This document shows positions 34,544 through 47,449 of a stretch of 64,000 nt of DNA, piece by piece. Numbering within the stretch: the stretch's first letter is position 1; each line of letters opens with the position of its first letter. Below the pieces are notes generated by a model. The model was not told the origin of the DNA, ran no database searches, and saw only the letters and a program-made list of their open reading frames with translations. Location of the stretch: positions 2,852,001-2,916,000 of the forward strand of contig CM027378.1 of the NCBI GenBank assembly GCA_015680905.1. Direction: 5' to 3'. The DNA is from Coptis chinensis. Its lineage: Eukaryota; Streptophyta; Magnoliopsida; Ranunculales; Ranunculaceae. The translations under genes were made by a program, and so were the position numbers.

Positions 34544-35368
34544 ATGAAAGAAGCAGCAGCAGCAACACCAAGAGCAAAACCTAGTACGAGTGTTGGAATT
34601 GATGCGAAAGAAAGACACAAGTTAGGTGAAAGAGAGAGAAGAAAAGAAATGCGAGAGCTCGTGTTATCACTTCACTCTTTACTTCCACATTCCAACTTAG
34701 TTAAGAAAGAACAATCTTCTGTCCTCAGCGAACTCATCAAATACCTTCCATTAGCTTCAGCAAGACTACAGTCACTCCAAGAACAAAGAGACTCCGTTAG
34801 ATCAGCTATGACTACTGATCCAGTAGTATTTAAAGAAACTAGTCTTGACTCAGGTGACTCTGATATTAGAATCATGGCTGAACTATCTTCCTCGGTCTCA
34901 ATTCGAGTTCGAGGTGATCGAGTTACCGTCTCTCTATCTTATGCACAGGGTACTTCAAAAACTTTGTCGTTATCTGCTGCATTGGATGAACTGGAAGCTC
35001 ATCAGCTTCAACTTATTCGCGCTACTCATTGCCATGACGGAAGTAAAATGTTGCTTCACTACGAAAGCAAGGTGACTATGCAAGCATGTTTTGTATTTTC
35101 AGATGGTTTGTTAATTAAAGTAAATTTTGCCAATCCATTACCACGCTTGTCTGATTTTCCCAAAAACTATAAGGGGGGTGTTTGGATCTCAATTATTAAA
35201 AAAAAAAAACTTTTTTTTCGAAAAAAAAATTATTCTAAAATCAATTTATTTATTTATTTTTTGATGGGCAAACATGTTTTAAATGAGATCAGTAACTCTT
35301 TGATGCTGGCGGAGATCAAGTCCCAGACCTATAGTATCATCACCCAAAGGTTTTATCGACTTTGCTAG
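34544..35368 (+). CDS. bHLH transcription factor, copy A
   Basis: A nuclear DNA-binding regulator. Numbering from the ATG at 34544, the basic region KERHKLGERERRKE has His25, Glu29 and Arg33, the H-E-R set that contacts E-box DNA. Helix 1 (MRELVLSLHSLLP), a loop and helix 2 (SVLSELIKYLPLASARLQSL) follow. Residues about 110-185 (SVSIRVRGDRVTVSLSY, LSLSAALDELEAHQL) resemble the ACT-like dimerisation region of many plant bHLH proteins. An upstream ATG at 34505 is in frame here but not in copy B. The frame runs past the stop position of copy B because of a 4-base difference near 35115, adding about 80 residues that read through SINE-like and A-rich sequence. The real C-terminus may be altered. 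Closest subgroup unresolved. Confidence 0.8.
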   Translation: MKEAAAATPRAKPSTSVGIDAKERHKLGERERRKEMRELVLSLHSLLPHSNLVKKEQSSVLSELIKYLPLASARLQSLQEQRDSVRSAMTTDPVVFKETSLDSGDSDIRIMAELSSSVSIRVRGDRVTVSLSYAQGTSKTLSLSAALDELEAHQLQLIRATHCHDGSKMLLHYESKVTMQACFVFSDGLLIKVNFANPLPRLSDFPKNYKGGVWISIIKKKKLFFRKKNYSKINLFIYFLMGKHVLNEISNSLMLAEIKSQTYSIITQRFYRLC

Positions 35369-35405
35369 TCGGCACCTGTTTCTAATAAATTTATCAAAAA
35401 AAAAC
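35281..35405 (+). mobile_element. SINE-like sequence in the bHLH copy A 3' region
   Basis: A block running AACTCTTTGATGCTGGCGG through TCGGCACCTG and a T/A-rich tail is also present in reverse at 39733-39850, where it shows GGTTCGACCC, an RNA polymerase III B-box. The copy at 62878-62998 came with the segmental duplication. Confidence 0.5.
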
Positions 35406-35969
35406 AAAAAAATTATCAATAAACAACTAAAACTTGTTTATTATAAAACTTATTTTTGAGGACAAGAATTACTTTTTTGCCAATTATCTTTTTCGAAAAA
35501 TTACGAAACAAACACATTTATTTATGAAAATGTATTTTATCATGATAATGTTTTTTTTATATGAACATAGTTTTCATTGATCGATCGAGTTAAGAAATTA
35601 TTACTAGCTCTGTGCCTATGTTGCATTCCATATAAACATGCAAAATATCTATAAACACACAAATTAAGCAAGACATTACTCCCTTAATAGCAACTATTAA
35701 GTTCCAGCAGAACCATGGGGCATCTTCCGTCAACCTCTTGCTCATGTGTTTTTCTATAATCCAAAAACTTCACATTTCTTTTGAAGTTATATTAGTTATT
35801 CTTAATTAGTGATATGAAACTACATAAAAACACAAAATCCAAGTTACATTCTAGTCTTTGAAATTTCAGAAAGGAATTCTAGTACAATATATATCCAATT
35901 GAGACGAGTGTTAGTAGAGATGTTATCCATGGTATGGAGATCCTCTCTACCAAAAATCATCCCTTGGTA
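35406..35969. other. AT-rich intergenic sequence
   Basis: No gene is seen. To 35640 it matches 63000-63237 (end of the segmental duplication), including ATTGATCGATCGAGTTAAG. Beyond 35640 the two copies part. Confidence 0.55.
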
Positions 35970-38244
35970 GGGAGGGATCAATATAGTATGGTTTTCATAG
36001 CATGGTTTATACCATGCCCCATAATTTCACCTACAAGATGAACTAGAACCTAGTTTTTGTGGATATGTCCAACAAATTATGAAGATCATTTCCACAAAAT
36101 TTCAACTTATTTAATGGAATTTAACAATGCCAAAAGTTGATTGCAAAATTGAAGAATCTAGGCTGTTAAAAAAATTTCAAAGTTGTCAAAAAATATTTAA
36201 CTACGTTAGAGGTTTCCAAATAAGCTAAATTTTTGTGGAGTAGCAATCCATGGCTAGTAGATCATATCCACAAAATATTAGTTATTAACTAATCTTGTAA
36301 AGGGGTGTGGTATAAACCATGGTAAACGGATTCCTCCCCATTACATGAGGGGCTCTATGGACATGTTAAAAACACAAGTAAACAAACTCAAAATTGTTAG
36401 TGCATGTATAAGTTTTAGATCGATTAGCCTAATTTTTTTATAGATATGATCTCCTAACTACTTTAAACATTGTCATAGAAAATTATTCAAATCAGAAATT
36501 TTTAACCCTATCAAATGTACTCGACAAATTAGGAATTATTAAGAAATGTGAACCTTTCATTTTCGCGGTTCTTGATACTGTATTTGGCAAGTTTAGAAAT
36601 TTTTTTATTTTTTGTGATAATGTTTAGAATAGTTAGGATATCATATCTACAAAAAAAATTAGGTTAATCCAAGACTTATATATGAATGTCCTAACGATTT
36701 TGAGTTTGTTACGAGTTTTTTTTAACGTATGTCCCTAGAACTATATATGGGGAGTGATCCATATACAACACTTTTTATATAGCAGTTTATACAATAGCTT
36801 ATATCTCACTCTACAAAATTAATTACAACTTGTTTTTTTGTGGATGTCATCTTTCCACCGTGGATAACAACCCTGCAAAAAATAGACTCATTTGGAAATT
36901 TCTAAAGATTCAAAAAGAATTGAAGGTTGTAAAGTTTAAATCCTAACCGTTAAAAAAAAATCACATTTTCAAATCAACATTTGAAAGGGGTAGATATTTT
37001 GAAATGAACTCAAATTTTGTGGATTTGATCTTTATAGTAATAAGATCATACCCACAAATATATAGGGGAGGGATCCATATACAGTACTTTTTATACAACA
37101 ATTCATACAATGGCCTAAATCTCACTCCACAAATTTACTTACGACTTGATTTTTTGTGGATGTCATCTTCCCACCATGGATAACATCCCTACAAAAAATC
37201 GACTCATTCGCACATTTCTAAATATGCCAAAAAAGGGTTGCAAAATTTTAAATCCTGGCCGTCAAAATAAATTATATTTTCAAATCAACTTTTGAAGGGG
37301 GTAGAGATTTCGAAATGATCTAATTTTTTTTGGATATGATCTATGTAGTCGTATTTTCATACGCACAAAGTATCAACCATTAGTTCAACTTGTAAACGGG
37401 TGTTGTATAAATTTTTGTACAAAAAGTGTTGTATACGAGGAGGGATCAATATACAATGGTTTTCATACCATAGTTTATACCATGCCCCACAACTTCACCT
37501 ATAAGGTGAACTAGAATCTAGTTTTATTTGTGGATATATTCAACAAACCATATGAAGATAACCTCGACAAAATTTCATCTCATTTGATGGTGTTTAACAC
37601 TGCCATGCCAAAAGATGATTACAAAATCGAAGTTTCAATCTGAACCATTAAAAAATATCAAAGTTGTCCATAATTTTTAAGTAGATTAGAGGCACTGCTG
37701 ACTAATCCATTAGGCCAATTAGGCGGTTGCCTAAGGCCACAAATCTTGGAAAGTCTCTAATTTCCTGATTTCTCCTTATAATTTTGCACAAATTCCTTCC
37801 TTTTTTAAATGTGTTCTACGAAATAAAAAAGGGACATGAGAGTCAATTTCTTATTTCCAAATTCAGTTTCTTCACACACTAAATTTAGGAGAGAATTGAA
37901 ATTAGCTTGAGTATTTAATCCAGTAGTCCGCTCTCCTCCCACAAGGTTTAATCTCAAGGTTACGCATGAATCTAAGGGTTATAAAGTGCATCATCATACT
38001 AACTTTTGGCGAGGGTGTCTCATTTAACTAAAATATTACGTCAATTAACACGTATCTATTTTACTTTACAATTCTTCTACAATCATCTTTTGATATGGTT
38101 AAATATTACCAAATGAGTTGAAATTTTATAAAGGTGATCTTCACAGCTAGTTGAACACATCCACAAAAAACTAGGTTGTAATTCACGATGTAGGCAAAAT
38201 TGTGGGACATGGTATAATTGTATAAACCATAGTATAAAATGTAT

Positions 38245-38245
<1 letters not shown>
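35970..38245. mobile_element. Cluster of related fold-back MITEs
   Basis: Four related units are seen. One is about 35975-36345: it begins GGGAGGGATCAATATAG with GGTTTATACCATGCCCC, and ends with the inverse GGGGTGTGGTATAAACC and ATTCCTCCCC. Two begin GGATCCATATACA or GTGATCCATATACAACAC (about 36750 and 37070); the latter ends at about 37435 with AAAAAGTGTTGTATAC. The fourth runs from about 37437 to 38245 with unrelated sequence in the middle. All share TTGTGGATATGATC-like phrases. There is no coding sequence. Confidence 0.6.

Positions 38246-38299
<54 letters not shown>
38246..38299. repeat. (TA)n microsatellite
   Basis: An uninterrupted TA run of about 54 bases at the right end of the MITE cluster. 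Confidence 0.97.
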
Positions 38300-38303
<4 letters not shown>

Positions 38304-39082
38304 CAATTTTTGCGTGAAATTCAAGATTAAAAAAAAAAAACAGTATATATATAAGGATTAAATAAACGCTACAATTCTTTTAATCTTGAATTTAACACAA
38401 ACACACAAAATTATTTTTTATGTAATTTCTTTTTTCTCAAGCTAAGTACAATGAAGACGGGGTAATATATATCAGCCTAACGACAAAAAGTGAATCATTA
38501 ATTTTCACGCCAGAATGATGAAAAGAACCAAATTAATTAAGTATGTTTTCACGTCACACGTACTAGTGTTGTTGATTTGGTTTGATATCTTCTATTTGTG
38601 GTAATTATTAGCGGAACTTATACATATGGAATATTTCAGATTTGCAATGGATTAGAGAAATTTCCAAGTTTGTTAAAGGAAAGGCTAGAAGAATTATCTT
38701 GCAAGCTTCAAAACTTGAAGAAATCGAAGAAGAGATCATTTCACCAATTAGATGGATCAGATCAACCTCTCATCTCCCATGCACACCTCCATTGATCATT
38801 TTCTTTTAGACACCCTCAAATTTAAACAAAATGATTAATGGAGAGTGTTGGCAAAAAGAAAAGGTGCTAGAATAATGTTGTAGGTTTCGTTTTTTTCGGT
38901 TGCCTTCTGCATGTTCAATATTAAATAGGAGTTTTTTAGTTAGTCTAATGAAATATGTCTACTGTCATATTTCATATTAAAAGCTTGATCTTCCTCCTTC
39001 ATCAAAACTCTACAACTTGTTTGCTCTTCACCAGTATGTGGGCATCTCCCCGTGCATTTTTGTTAAATAAATTGAATGTTAT
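38300..39082. other. Intergenic sequence with one exon-like frame
   Basis: The only candidate is 38630-38793: after TATTTCAG comes a frame reading CNGLEKFPSLLKERLEEL and a lysine-rich helix, ending HAHLH before TGA at 38794. It looks like a last exon with a coiled-coil, but no upstream exon or family was recognised. Confidence 0.3.
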
Positions 39083-39955
39083 TGAATTATTATATCTAAC
39101 CCAAACATGGATTTATATAAATGATTACATGGAACAAATATAGAAGAGAATAACTCTAAGATGGACACAAATAGATAAAGAAAAAATCTATCCTATATGG
39201 AAAATATTATCAAATCAATGAAATATATTCTATGATATTGTTTCTTCCTATAGTATGACACATCTCCCAACACCCTCCTTTAAGCTCAATGGGCCGGATT
39301 TTCATGTCCACTGAAAATCGGCATGAGCATGCTCAAAGCAATTTATCTTGATCCTTGGAAGTATCAACCTGCTTTCTTAGTCTCATCCAAATGAAGCATA
39401 AACCTGCTATCTAGCTTGCTACTAATTGAAGCAAAAACCTGCTTTCTTTCTACAATTAGCACCCTGCATTGTATTATCTTCTTAGAATCAAGTTGCAACC
39501 TGCTCTTAGGAGATATGGAGTACCCTACTCTATCAGAAATCTTCATCATGCTCCAATTTGCTAAGAAGTATTTTTCATTTATAGGCAACTATCAAACTTG
39601 TATGGGGGGGGGGGGGGGGGGAGACAAAGGTTGGGTGGTGGCTGCCATTGGCAAACCACCCACCTAAAGCTCTCGTACCATAATGAATTATTAGATCTAA
39701 CCTAAAAATGGGTTTATAGAAATGATGATTACTAGCAAAGTAAGTAAAACCTTTGGATGATGATACCAGAGGTCTAGGCCTCTAGGGTCGAACCCTGCCA
39801 GCATCAAAGAGTTACTGATCTTATTTAAAACAGACTTGCTAATAAAAAAAAACACAAATAAATGAAGATGAAATCTATACTATACATAAAATATAATCAA
39901 ACCAGTAATTTATATATTAATTAAATATATTATATTGGACATGATATTATGGCTT
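39083..39955 (-). mobile_element. TRIM-like short LTR element
   Basis: On the minus strand, a 5' LTR (about 39955-39684) is followed by TGGTACGAGAGCTTTAGG, close to the initiator-Met primer site, then about 400 non-coding bases, a TTAAAGGAGGG purine tract (39273-39283) and a 3' LTR (39272-39083) beginning TGTTGGGAGATGTGTC. The 5' LTR is interrupted by a SINE-like insertion (39733-39850) and its outer end is lost. The interior holds CAACCTGCT repeats and an 18-G run at 39604-39621. Size and lack of coding fit a TRIM. Confidence 0.65.
39733..39850 (-). mobile_element. SINE-like insertion in the TRIM LTR
   Basis: In reverse this reads ACTCTTTGATGCTGGCAGGG, then TTCGACCCTAGAGG, giving a tRNA-type B-box, and then a tail of T/A. 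It is absent from the other LTR of the same element. Related to 35281-35405. Confidence 0.55.
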
Positions 39956-39984
39956 AGAGCACACTATTACTAGAAGGGCAGCAT

Positions 39985-40345
39985 GAACAATTATGTGGTG
40001 GAGCTTCAAATTCTTAGCACCTTGCGCTTCAATATAAATTGCACAGAGCACCGCAAATTTTAGAATGTTACAAGACAACACCTCCACCCGACATGATTAG
40101 AGCAAATACTGATGGATGTTCTATGGGTGACCGTGGAAGCTCAGGTTGGGGTTTTGTACTAAGAAATCATAATGGACACTTGATGGGTGCTTCTGATGGT
40201 GGTCTTGGTGTAACAACCAGCTACATAGCAATCAACAACAATGGAAATCATTCATGCAATTAAAAAAGCATTGGAGTTGGGATGGATGGGAATCTGGATT
40301 GAAATAGATTCCACGGTAGTAGCCAAGGTGATCTAAGGAAAAGGT
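39985..40345 (+). pseudogene. RNase H-like domain fragment (RVT_3 type)
   Basis: The frame 40039-40263 reads IRANTDGCSMGDRGSSGWGF and VLRNHNGHLMGAS, the start of an RNase H fold with its first aspartate. After a frameshift near 40230 it continues as IHAIKKALELGWMGIWIEID, holding another catalytic aspartate. The second catalytic acid lies in the damaged join. Probably the end of a non-LTR retrotransposon. Confidence 0.65.
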
Positions 40346-40559
40346 GCATTGGAGGGCTCGGCCAGTATGGTTATCACTTAAGACGAGAGCCACTTGGATC
40401 AATATCACTGCAGCATGGAGAAAAGTCAATATAGGGGCAAACAAGTGTAGATGTGGTGCAAATTTGGGCAATGCAGTAAGTGTGTGGTGGGATGCATGAC
40501 CAAGATTTCTGGCTAACATAAAAAATCAGCATAGCACCACCTACTAAATCAATTACCTT
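40346..40559. other. Unassigned sequence between RNase H fragment and plastid insert
   Basis: No recognisable coding content. It may be the decayed C-terminal region after the RNase H domain. Confidence 0.4.
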
Positions 40560-41719
<1,160 letters not shown>

Positions 41720-41785
41720 GAGTCTTGTTTAATTCTTTTTCAGAAGCAAAGGAAAAATCAATAAATAATGCCTATAGTAGAAGTA

Positions 41786-42185
41786 CTAATCTGTTATTTC
41801 TTTCATCACCCCAAACATACCAATATTAGCATTGATGGTGCATAAATGTACCTCGTTATTCAAACCACTATTCAGAGTTCCTAGAGCTAGCTACTTGTAA
41901 GGCTTGTTGGAAAACGTGTTGTAAGACTTGGTTAATCACTCGTTCTTGTTCAAACTGAATGGTTTCATTTTTGTAATTTTGATAAGTTGAATTAATCAAA
42001 TTCACATTTTCTCATTCTGTCTCAGAGTATCCATTAAATCGAAACTCATCCATTTCCATTTTCACTTTCCGTAAGTAGGTTTTGGCTCTTTCTAGCTTTT
42101 CAATGCCCCCTCCATGCAGTTTTTCTGAATTTCGAATAGTACTCAAGATTCTCTATTTTCGATTATCTAATAGATCACTTAATGA
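41786..42185 (-). pseudogene. atpF: Nuclear plastid DNA: atpF (ATP synthase CF0 b subunit) exon 2 remnant
   Basis: On the minus strand it begins with LSDLLDNRK-like sequence at about 42183, continues [12 protein letters not shown] and [20 protein letters not shown], and ends with KEIT, D, stop at 41786. The order atpF then atpA with a 66-base spacer is the plastid operon order, showing one contiguous plastid fragment. Stops interrupt it. Confidence 0.87.
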
Positions 42186-42242
42186 AAGTATATATATAGG
42201 GAGGAATCTATATACAACAATTTAAACTTTATATATATATAC

Positions 42243-42614
42243 GGACTGGCTACGTCAACATACGAAAATGACATACAGACTTGCACATTGCTCTAAGGGC
42301 TGATTTTTGGTAGATATTACCTCCCTACCATGGATAGTATCTCCATAAAAAATCAACTCAATAGAATATGTTTAGTCTTATCAAAAGAGTGTTAAAATTT
42401 TGGACCGTTAGATAAATTTCAAACTTGAACTCAATTTTTGGTAGGATTAGACATATTCAAAGGAGCTAATTTTTTTTTGGACATTTTTTAGAGATGATCT
42501 CCATGTTGTGGATATCACATCCCCAGAAAATCAGCTCTTATTTTATTGCGTAGGTGGGTAAGATTGTGTATGTCAATTTTGTATGTCATTTATGTATGTC
42601 AACGTAGCCAGCCC
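42243..42614. mobile_element. 372-bp MITE with GGACTGGCTACGT termini
   Basis: The left end GGACTGGCTACGTCAACATA is mirrored by TATGTCAACGTAGCCAGCCC at the right. An inner TATGTCA repeat follows. It sits in AT repeats, so the target duplication cannot be read. It appears inserted in a fragment related to the 36-38 kb MITE family (GGAGGAATCTATATACAAC at 42201). Confidence 0.75.
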
Positions 42615-42802
42615 GATATATATCCTAATAAAATAATTTTTATCTAGTATTGTAAAATTTTGTCGTTGACTAGCGTTCAGGTATTAAATACCAATCTTGG
42701 GTAAGAGAAAAGTTTCGAGGTGCTACATATCCGCTTTACATAAAATCCCATTCTTCTTGTTTCTCAAGCGAGTGTTAAGACATTCATTTGCAATCAAAGG
42801 GT

Positions 42803-43804
42803 TGATAAGCACCCAAAATTGTGATTTAACATTAATAGTATTTCATTTAGGGCAATTATGTTATGAATAATGTGAATTTATCACTATTTATTTGCTTTTG
42901 CATGTTTCAAGTTTGGGAGTTGAATAAATATTGAAAACATGTCAATTATGCATGGAAAAATAGCTAAATCAATTGCTAAGTGAAACCCATGAAAAAGGCC
43001 ATGATTCATGAAGTAAAATCCCTGAAAAAGCCTAGTCAAAAGAGTCAAACAAAGCTCAAATGGACCTATCTTTTTGGCTCAAGACTCGGATTGAGTCCCA
43101 TTTTATATCAAAGTAACCGCCTTGGAAAAAGCTTTCTATTGGTATATGGCTACCCAATTACAACAGTAGAAGTCGACAAAAAAGGCAAAACAGTAAAACG
43201 CTACAGTTTTGGCTTATTTGAACCTTGATGTATTAGACCCTAGTGAATTTTATTTGCCCCTAAGCTCATGAAAAGATGTCTTTTCAACCAAGGCATTTTA
43301 AAACCCTACTTATTCTTTATTAAATTACTGGAAAAATGTAATCCTAGCATCCTATCTTCTAGCTTAGTTTAATTAATTATGGTTAGCCTCCATAGCGTCC
43401 ATTAATACGTACACTTTCAAGCTTTCTTTCAATAAAAGTTCAATCTTTATTAATCGTTTTTATATTCATGTCTTCTTTATTTAATTGTTTATTAGTTAAT
43501 AATCCGATGATTCAAGGCTAAAACTCCTATTATGGGGAGTTTTAATGAAGCCTAGAGAGGATTAAACATGTTTAAAAAGTTTTTATTGCTTAAAAGTTCA
43601 AGTTTGAATATTCATTGCCCTAGAGATAGACGAATTTATATTTGAACTAGAAGATTGTAAGTTCTCCATGAGATAGGTGAATGAACCTTCTTCTCATGCT
43701 AATTATATATTCACTAGAGATAGTAATATTTAATTAATTAGGGATATTATAGTTATGATTTTTATGTTAAAGCACTGCATAATAGTTTAAAGATTAAGAC
43801 TTTG

Positions 43805-43807
<3 letters not shown>
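42803..43807 (+). repeat. Athila-type LTR, plus orientation, truncated
   Basis: It begins TGATAAGCACCCAAAATTG and follows the LTR pattern (a CTCGGATTGAGTCCCATTTT-like block, then TTAGCCTCCAT and a TTCAAGGCTAAA segment). It is broken off at an AT microsatellite. Confidence 0.65.

Positions 43808-43862
<55 letters not shown>
43807..43862. repeat. (AT)n microsatellite
   Basis: An uninterrupted AT run of about 56 bases. Just after it, 43867-43897 is the reverse complement of 43604-43634, making a local fold-back around the run. Confidence 0.95.
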
Positions 43863-43864
<2 letters not shown>

Positions 43865-44004
43865 TTATATCTCTAGAGCAATGAATATTCAAACTTGAGC
43901 AATGAATATATATTTGAAATGTTAAGCTGGGGTTAAGGCAGACCCCCACCTGTATGTATATTGAACCAAAGCTAGAAGCTTACTTTCCTCCCTAAGAGTA
44001 TGAT

Positions 44005-45404
44005 TGATAAACACAATTTATAAAAATAACTATCAATGCAAGAACACTTACAATCATTCAAACAAAACAATGTGTTTAATTAAATCAATATTTTACTCTC
44101 TCTTTCTCTCTCTATACTATTAAGTAATATAGATCTAATAAAAGTTCGAATTCACTTTTAAGCGTTAAAACGATATTGAATTCAACTAGATTAAATCTAA
44201 AGGACAATGATGAGAGTAATGTTGTGATGTAAATTTACTACTAAAATTATACTACAAATTAAAAATTATACTACGAATTAACTAAAACAATAAAATATGA
44301 AATTTAATGAATGGTGAGATAATAGAGAGAATGGTAATCCACCTAATGATTAGTTCTATGCAAAAATCAAATTATTCATTGAAAAATTATCTTCTTTAGG
44401 TTTTTCCGCAATGATCCAACCTAAAGCCTCAAACTTTATCATCCCTAGTAACAACCTATGTTTATATAGTCATTATTACTAGCATGTAGGATAATTACAC
44501 ACTAAATCTCTCGATTTAATCATACAATCTCTAGTTTAATTTACTATGTATTTATTTTATAAATCACACAATAAATTAAACTCATTGAAACACATATACA
44601 ATGAAATAATTCTACTAAAATAATATATTCCTCATTAGGCTTCATATTCACTCCCTCTAATGGGGGGGGGGGGGGATTAGTCTAATGTCATTGGAAGAAT
44701 AACAATAACATAATTAAAAGAAGACATAATTGAAAAGAATGAATAAAGATTGGATTTTTATTGAAAAAAACATAAGAAAAGTTTAATGGAGGCTACAAAC
44801 CATAGATCTCAACTACAACTAATTGGGGAATAAAAACATCCTTAGGGATGAAGTTAACCGCTACTTTTATATGAAACAAGTAGGGTTTTACATGACTTGG
44901 TCGAAATTTTATCATAGCTTGAGCTAACGGGCTAAAATATTTCACTAGGGTCCAATAATCAAGGTCTAAATCTGTAGTGTTTTACCGTTACACCTTTTTC
45001 ATCGACTTGTACTGCTCCAAATGGGTCTAGGCCTGAACAGTTAGAAAGAAATTTTGAGCTAGTTATTTGGATATAAAATAGGCCTCAATCAGAGCTCTCT
45101 GATTCCAAAGATATGCCCGTTTGAAGTTCTGTTGACTTTTCAGCAGTTTTCCATTCGGGTTGATTTTTACTTGACTCCATTGACTTGGGCTTTTTTAGGG
45201 GTTTTTTTTTTTTCATAAATCTTGGCCTTTATCTATGGTTTTCACCTAGCAATCTATTTAGCTTCTTTTTATGCACAATTGATGTCATTTCAACACTTAT
45301 TCAACTCGAAAGCCTAAAATACACAAAAGCAAGTAAATAGTGTAAACTCACATTATTAATAACATAATTGGCTTAAGTATAATACTATTAAAGGGTTTAA
45401 ACCA
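44005..45404 (-). repeat. 3' LTR of the minus-strand Athila-like element
   Basis: Read in reverse it begins inside the LTR (TTTAAACCCTTTAATAG) and ends TTATCA at 44005. The first about 20 bases of the LTR and the adjoining polypurine tract are deleted. A G-run lies at 44663-44676. Confidence 0.7.
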
Positions 45405-45988
45405 ATAGGAATTCCCTAGTGGATGATTTATAGCCTCGTGAGAGTTTTCCAGAGAAGATACTCACAAACTTCATTTATACTGCAACGACTAAGTAATAAA
45501 TGCAATGTTCCCTTAATTTAATTTATATAAAAAAAATCTATACATCCTACTAGCAATGAATAAAGAATAATCATTTTAAAACCTAAATTAATACATTCAT
45601 AATAATCAAATCATCTAAAGGTAAACATAGATGCAATAAACTATGCTATGAGATGCAATATCAAGTCCGTTTATGAAACTTTTGGAATAGCATCCTTAAG
45701 TAGGTTCTCACAAGGAATGTGTCAAGACATAATTCTCTCTAATTTTTCCACTCAATTTCGATCACTTCAGTGTGCAGTGGGCACACGCTTCCTCACAATC
45801 TCAATGACATTACAAAGGAGCCAAGGTTGATCAAACACAACTACTACTAACTATCAAACCAACCTATTCCTAATTAAGCTAGAGGTCTTTATTAGGTAAT
45901 ATGGAGATTAGGTGGTGGTTAAAGAAGAAATGGAATGGATGATGAAAATGACAAGTTTGAGAAAATAGGGTCTTCAAATTACATTACT

Positions 45989-47336
45989 TGATAAGAGCCC
46001 AAAATTGTAGTTTAAAGCCTTTAATAGTATTTATTTAGTCAATTATATTATTAATAATATAGGTTTATCACTAATTACGTGTTTTTGAGTATTTCAGGCT
46101 TCGGAGTTGAATAAATGTAAATTGGTTACTAATTAGGCGCTAAAAGGAGCTAAAGTGATTGCTATGAAAGTTCTATGAAGAAAGCCCAAATTTCATGGAG
46201 AAAAAAGCCCTTAAAAAGCCCAAGTCAAAACTGTTAAGTGAAAGTCAAATCGGATTAGAAAGCTAAAGAAAAGTCAACAGAACTTCAAAAGGCCATATCT
46301 TTGGTCTCAAACCTCGGATTTAGGCCCATTTTATATCAAAATGACCGGCTCAGAGAGATCTTTCCAATGATCTAGACCTTGACTCGATCAGAGTAGTATA
46401 AGTTAGTAAAAATTCGTGATACAAAAACACGACCAGAATTAGAAGTCTTGGATTCAACAAATTGGGTTTTGGACTTGATTTATGGGTCCATAACCTAACC
46501 TAAAAGCCCATGCACGAAATTGTAACATAACCTCTCCTATATAAAGAGGGTTAAGGCTAAAACAAAGTTGGCTACTCCCTCTTTAGTTTAGAATAAATTA
46601 GGGTTCTCTTTCTCTCTCTCTTTCTCTCTTTTCTCTCCTTTTTTAGTTTTAGTTTATAAGTTTAGTTTGTAGCCTCCATTAGAATTATTAATAAAAGCTT
46701 TAGTTTACTTTCAATTCAAGTATCTTTAAATTATGTCTTCTATTCAATCTTTAGTTAAGATGATTCCTATGATACAAGGCTAAACCTCCATTAGAAGAGG
46801 TTTATGAAGCCATGTGAGAATGATTGGTAATTAGTATGGTTGTGGATTTGTATTAGCGTTTTAAGTTTGATTCTTATGATTGTTTAGAGATAAAGATCAT
46901 AAGAGTTGAACTAGAGTTTAGAGCCACCACCAAAGAGATTTGTGGTAGAGCTAAACTCTCATGCTAGTGAAGCCTTGATCTGAGAGGACTTGGTGTTCAC
47001 TAGGGATCAATAGGCAATTTGATAATCAACCTAATGGTCAATCGAATTGCGTGGTGGATTGAATCTTCTTTATACCCTTTTATCATCATTATATCTACTG
47101 TTTTGACATCTTATTTACTGTTTTCACATCATATATTACTCTCATCATTGTTTCTTTTGTTTGATTAGTTGAATTCTATTTATGTCTTGATAGTTTATGA
47201 GTGGAACGAATCCGTACTCTTTATATATTGCATAATGAATTGAGAGTAGGAATATTGATCTAAGTACTTATTTAGTTATTTGATTATTTGTGTTTACGCA
47301 TAGATAGTTAATTTATACATAAATTTGGCTTTATCA
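45989..47336 (+). mobile_element. Solo LTR, Athila type
   Basis: It is 1,348 bp, begins TGATAAGAGCCCAAAATTG and ends TTTATCA, with an exact duplication TTACT (45984-45988 and 47337-47341). The sequences on both sides join into continuous 3'-UTR sequence of the host element. Confidence 0.85.
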
Positions 47337-47449
47337 TTACTAGAGAAAACCTTGTTATTACTTTGCTTCTACATTTATGTTCCATACTTAGCCCTTTATT
47401 GGCTTTTGACTCATTTTGATTCTATTTTTTTGGAGTTCTAACTCCCCCC

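Larger units (their letters stand above)
26358..35640. repeat. Segmental duplication, copy A
   Basis: Sequence from about 26358 (AAAAAGAGCATGATTTTG) to about 35640 (GTTGCATTCCAT) is repeated at about 51300-63237. It includes the host flank left of a copia element, the element itself and the downstream bHLH gene with its 3' region. Each copy has private insertions or deletions. Confidence 0.85.

Noticed and set aside
38106-38324. A 72-codon frame containing a Tyr-Ile repeat
   Set aside because: It is the translation of the TA microsatellite.
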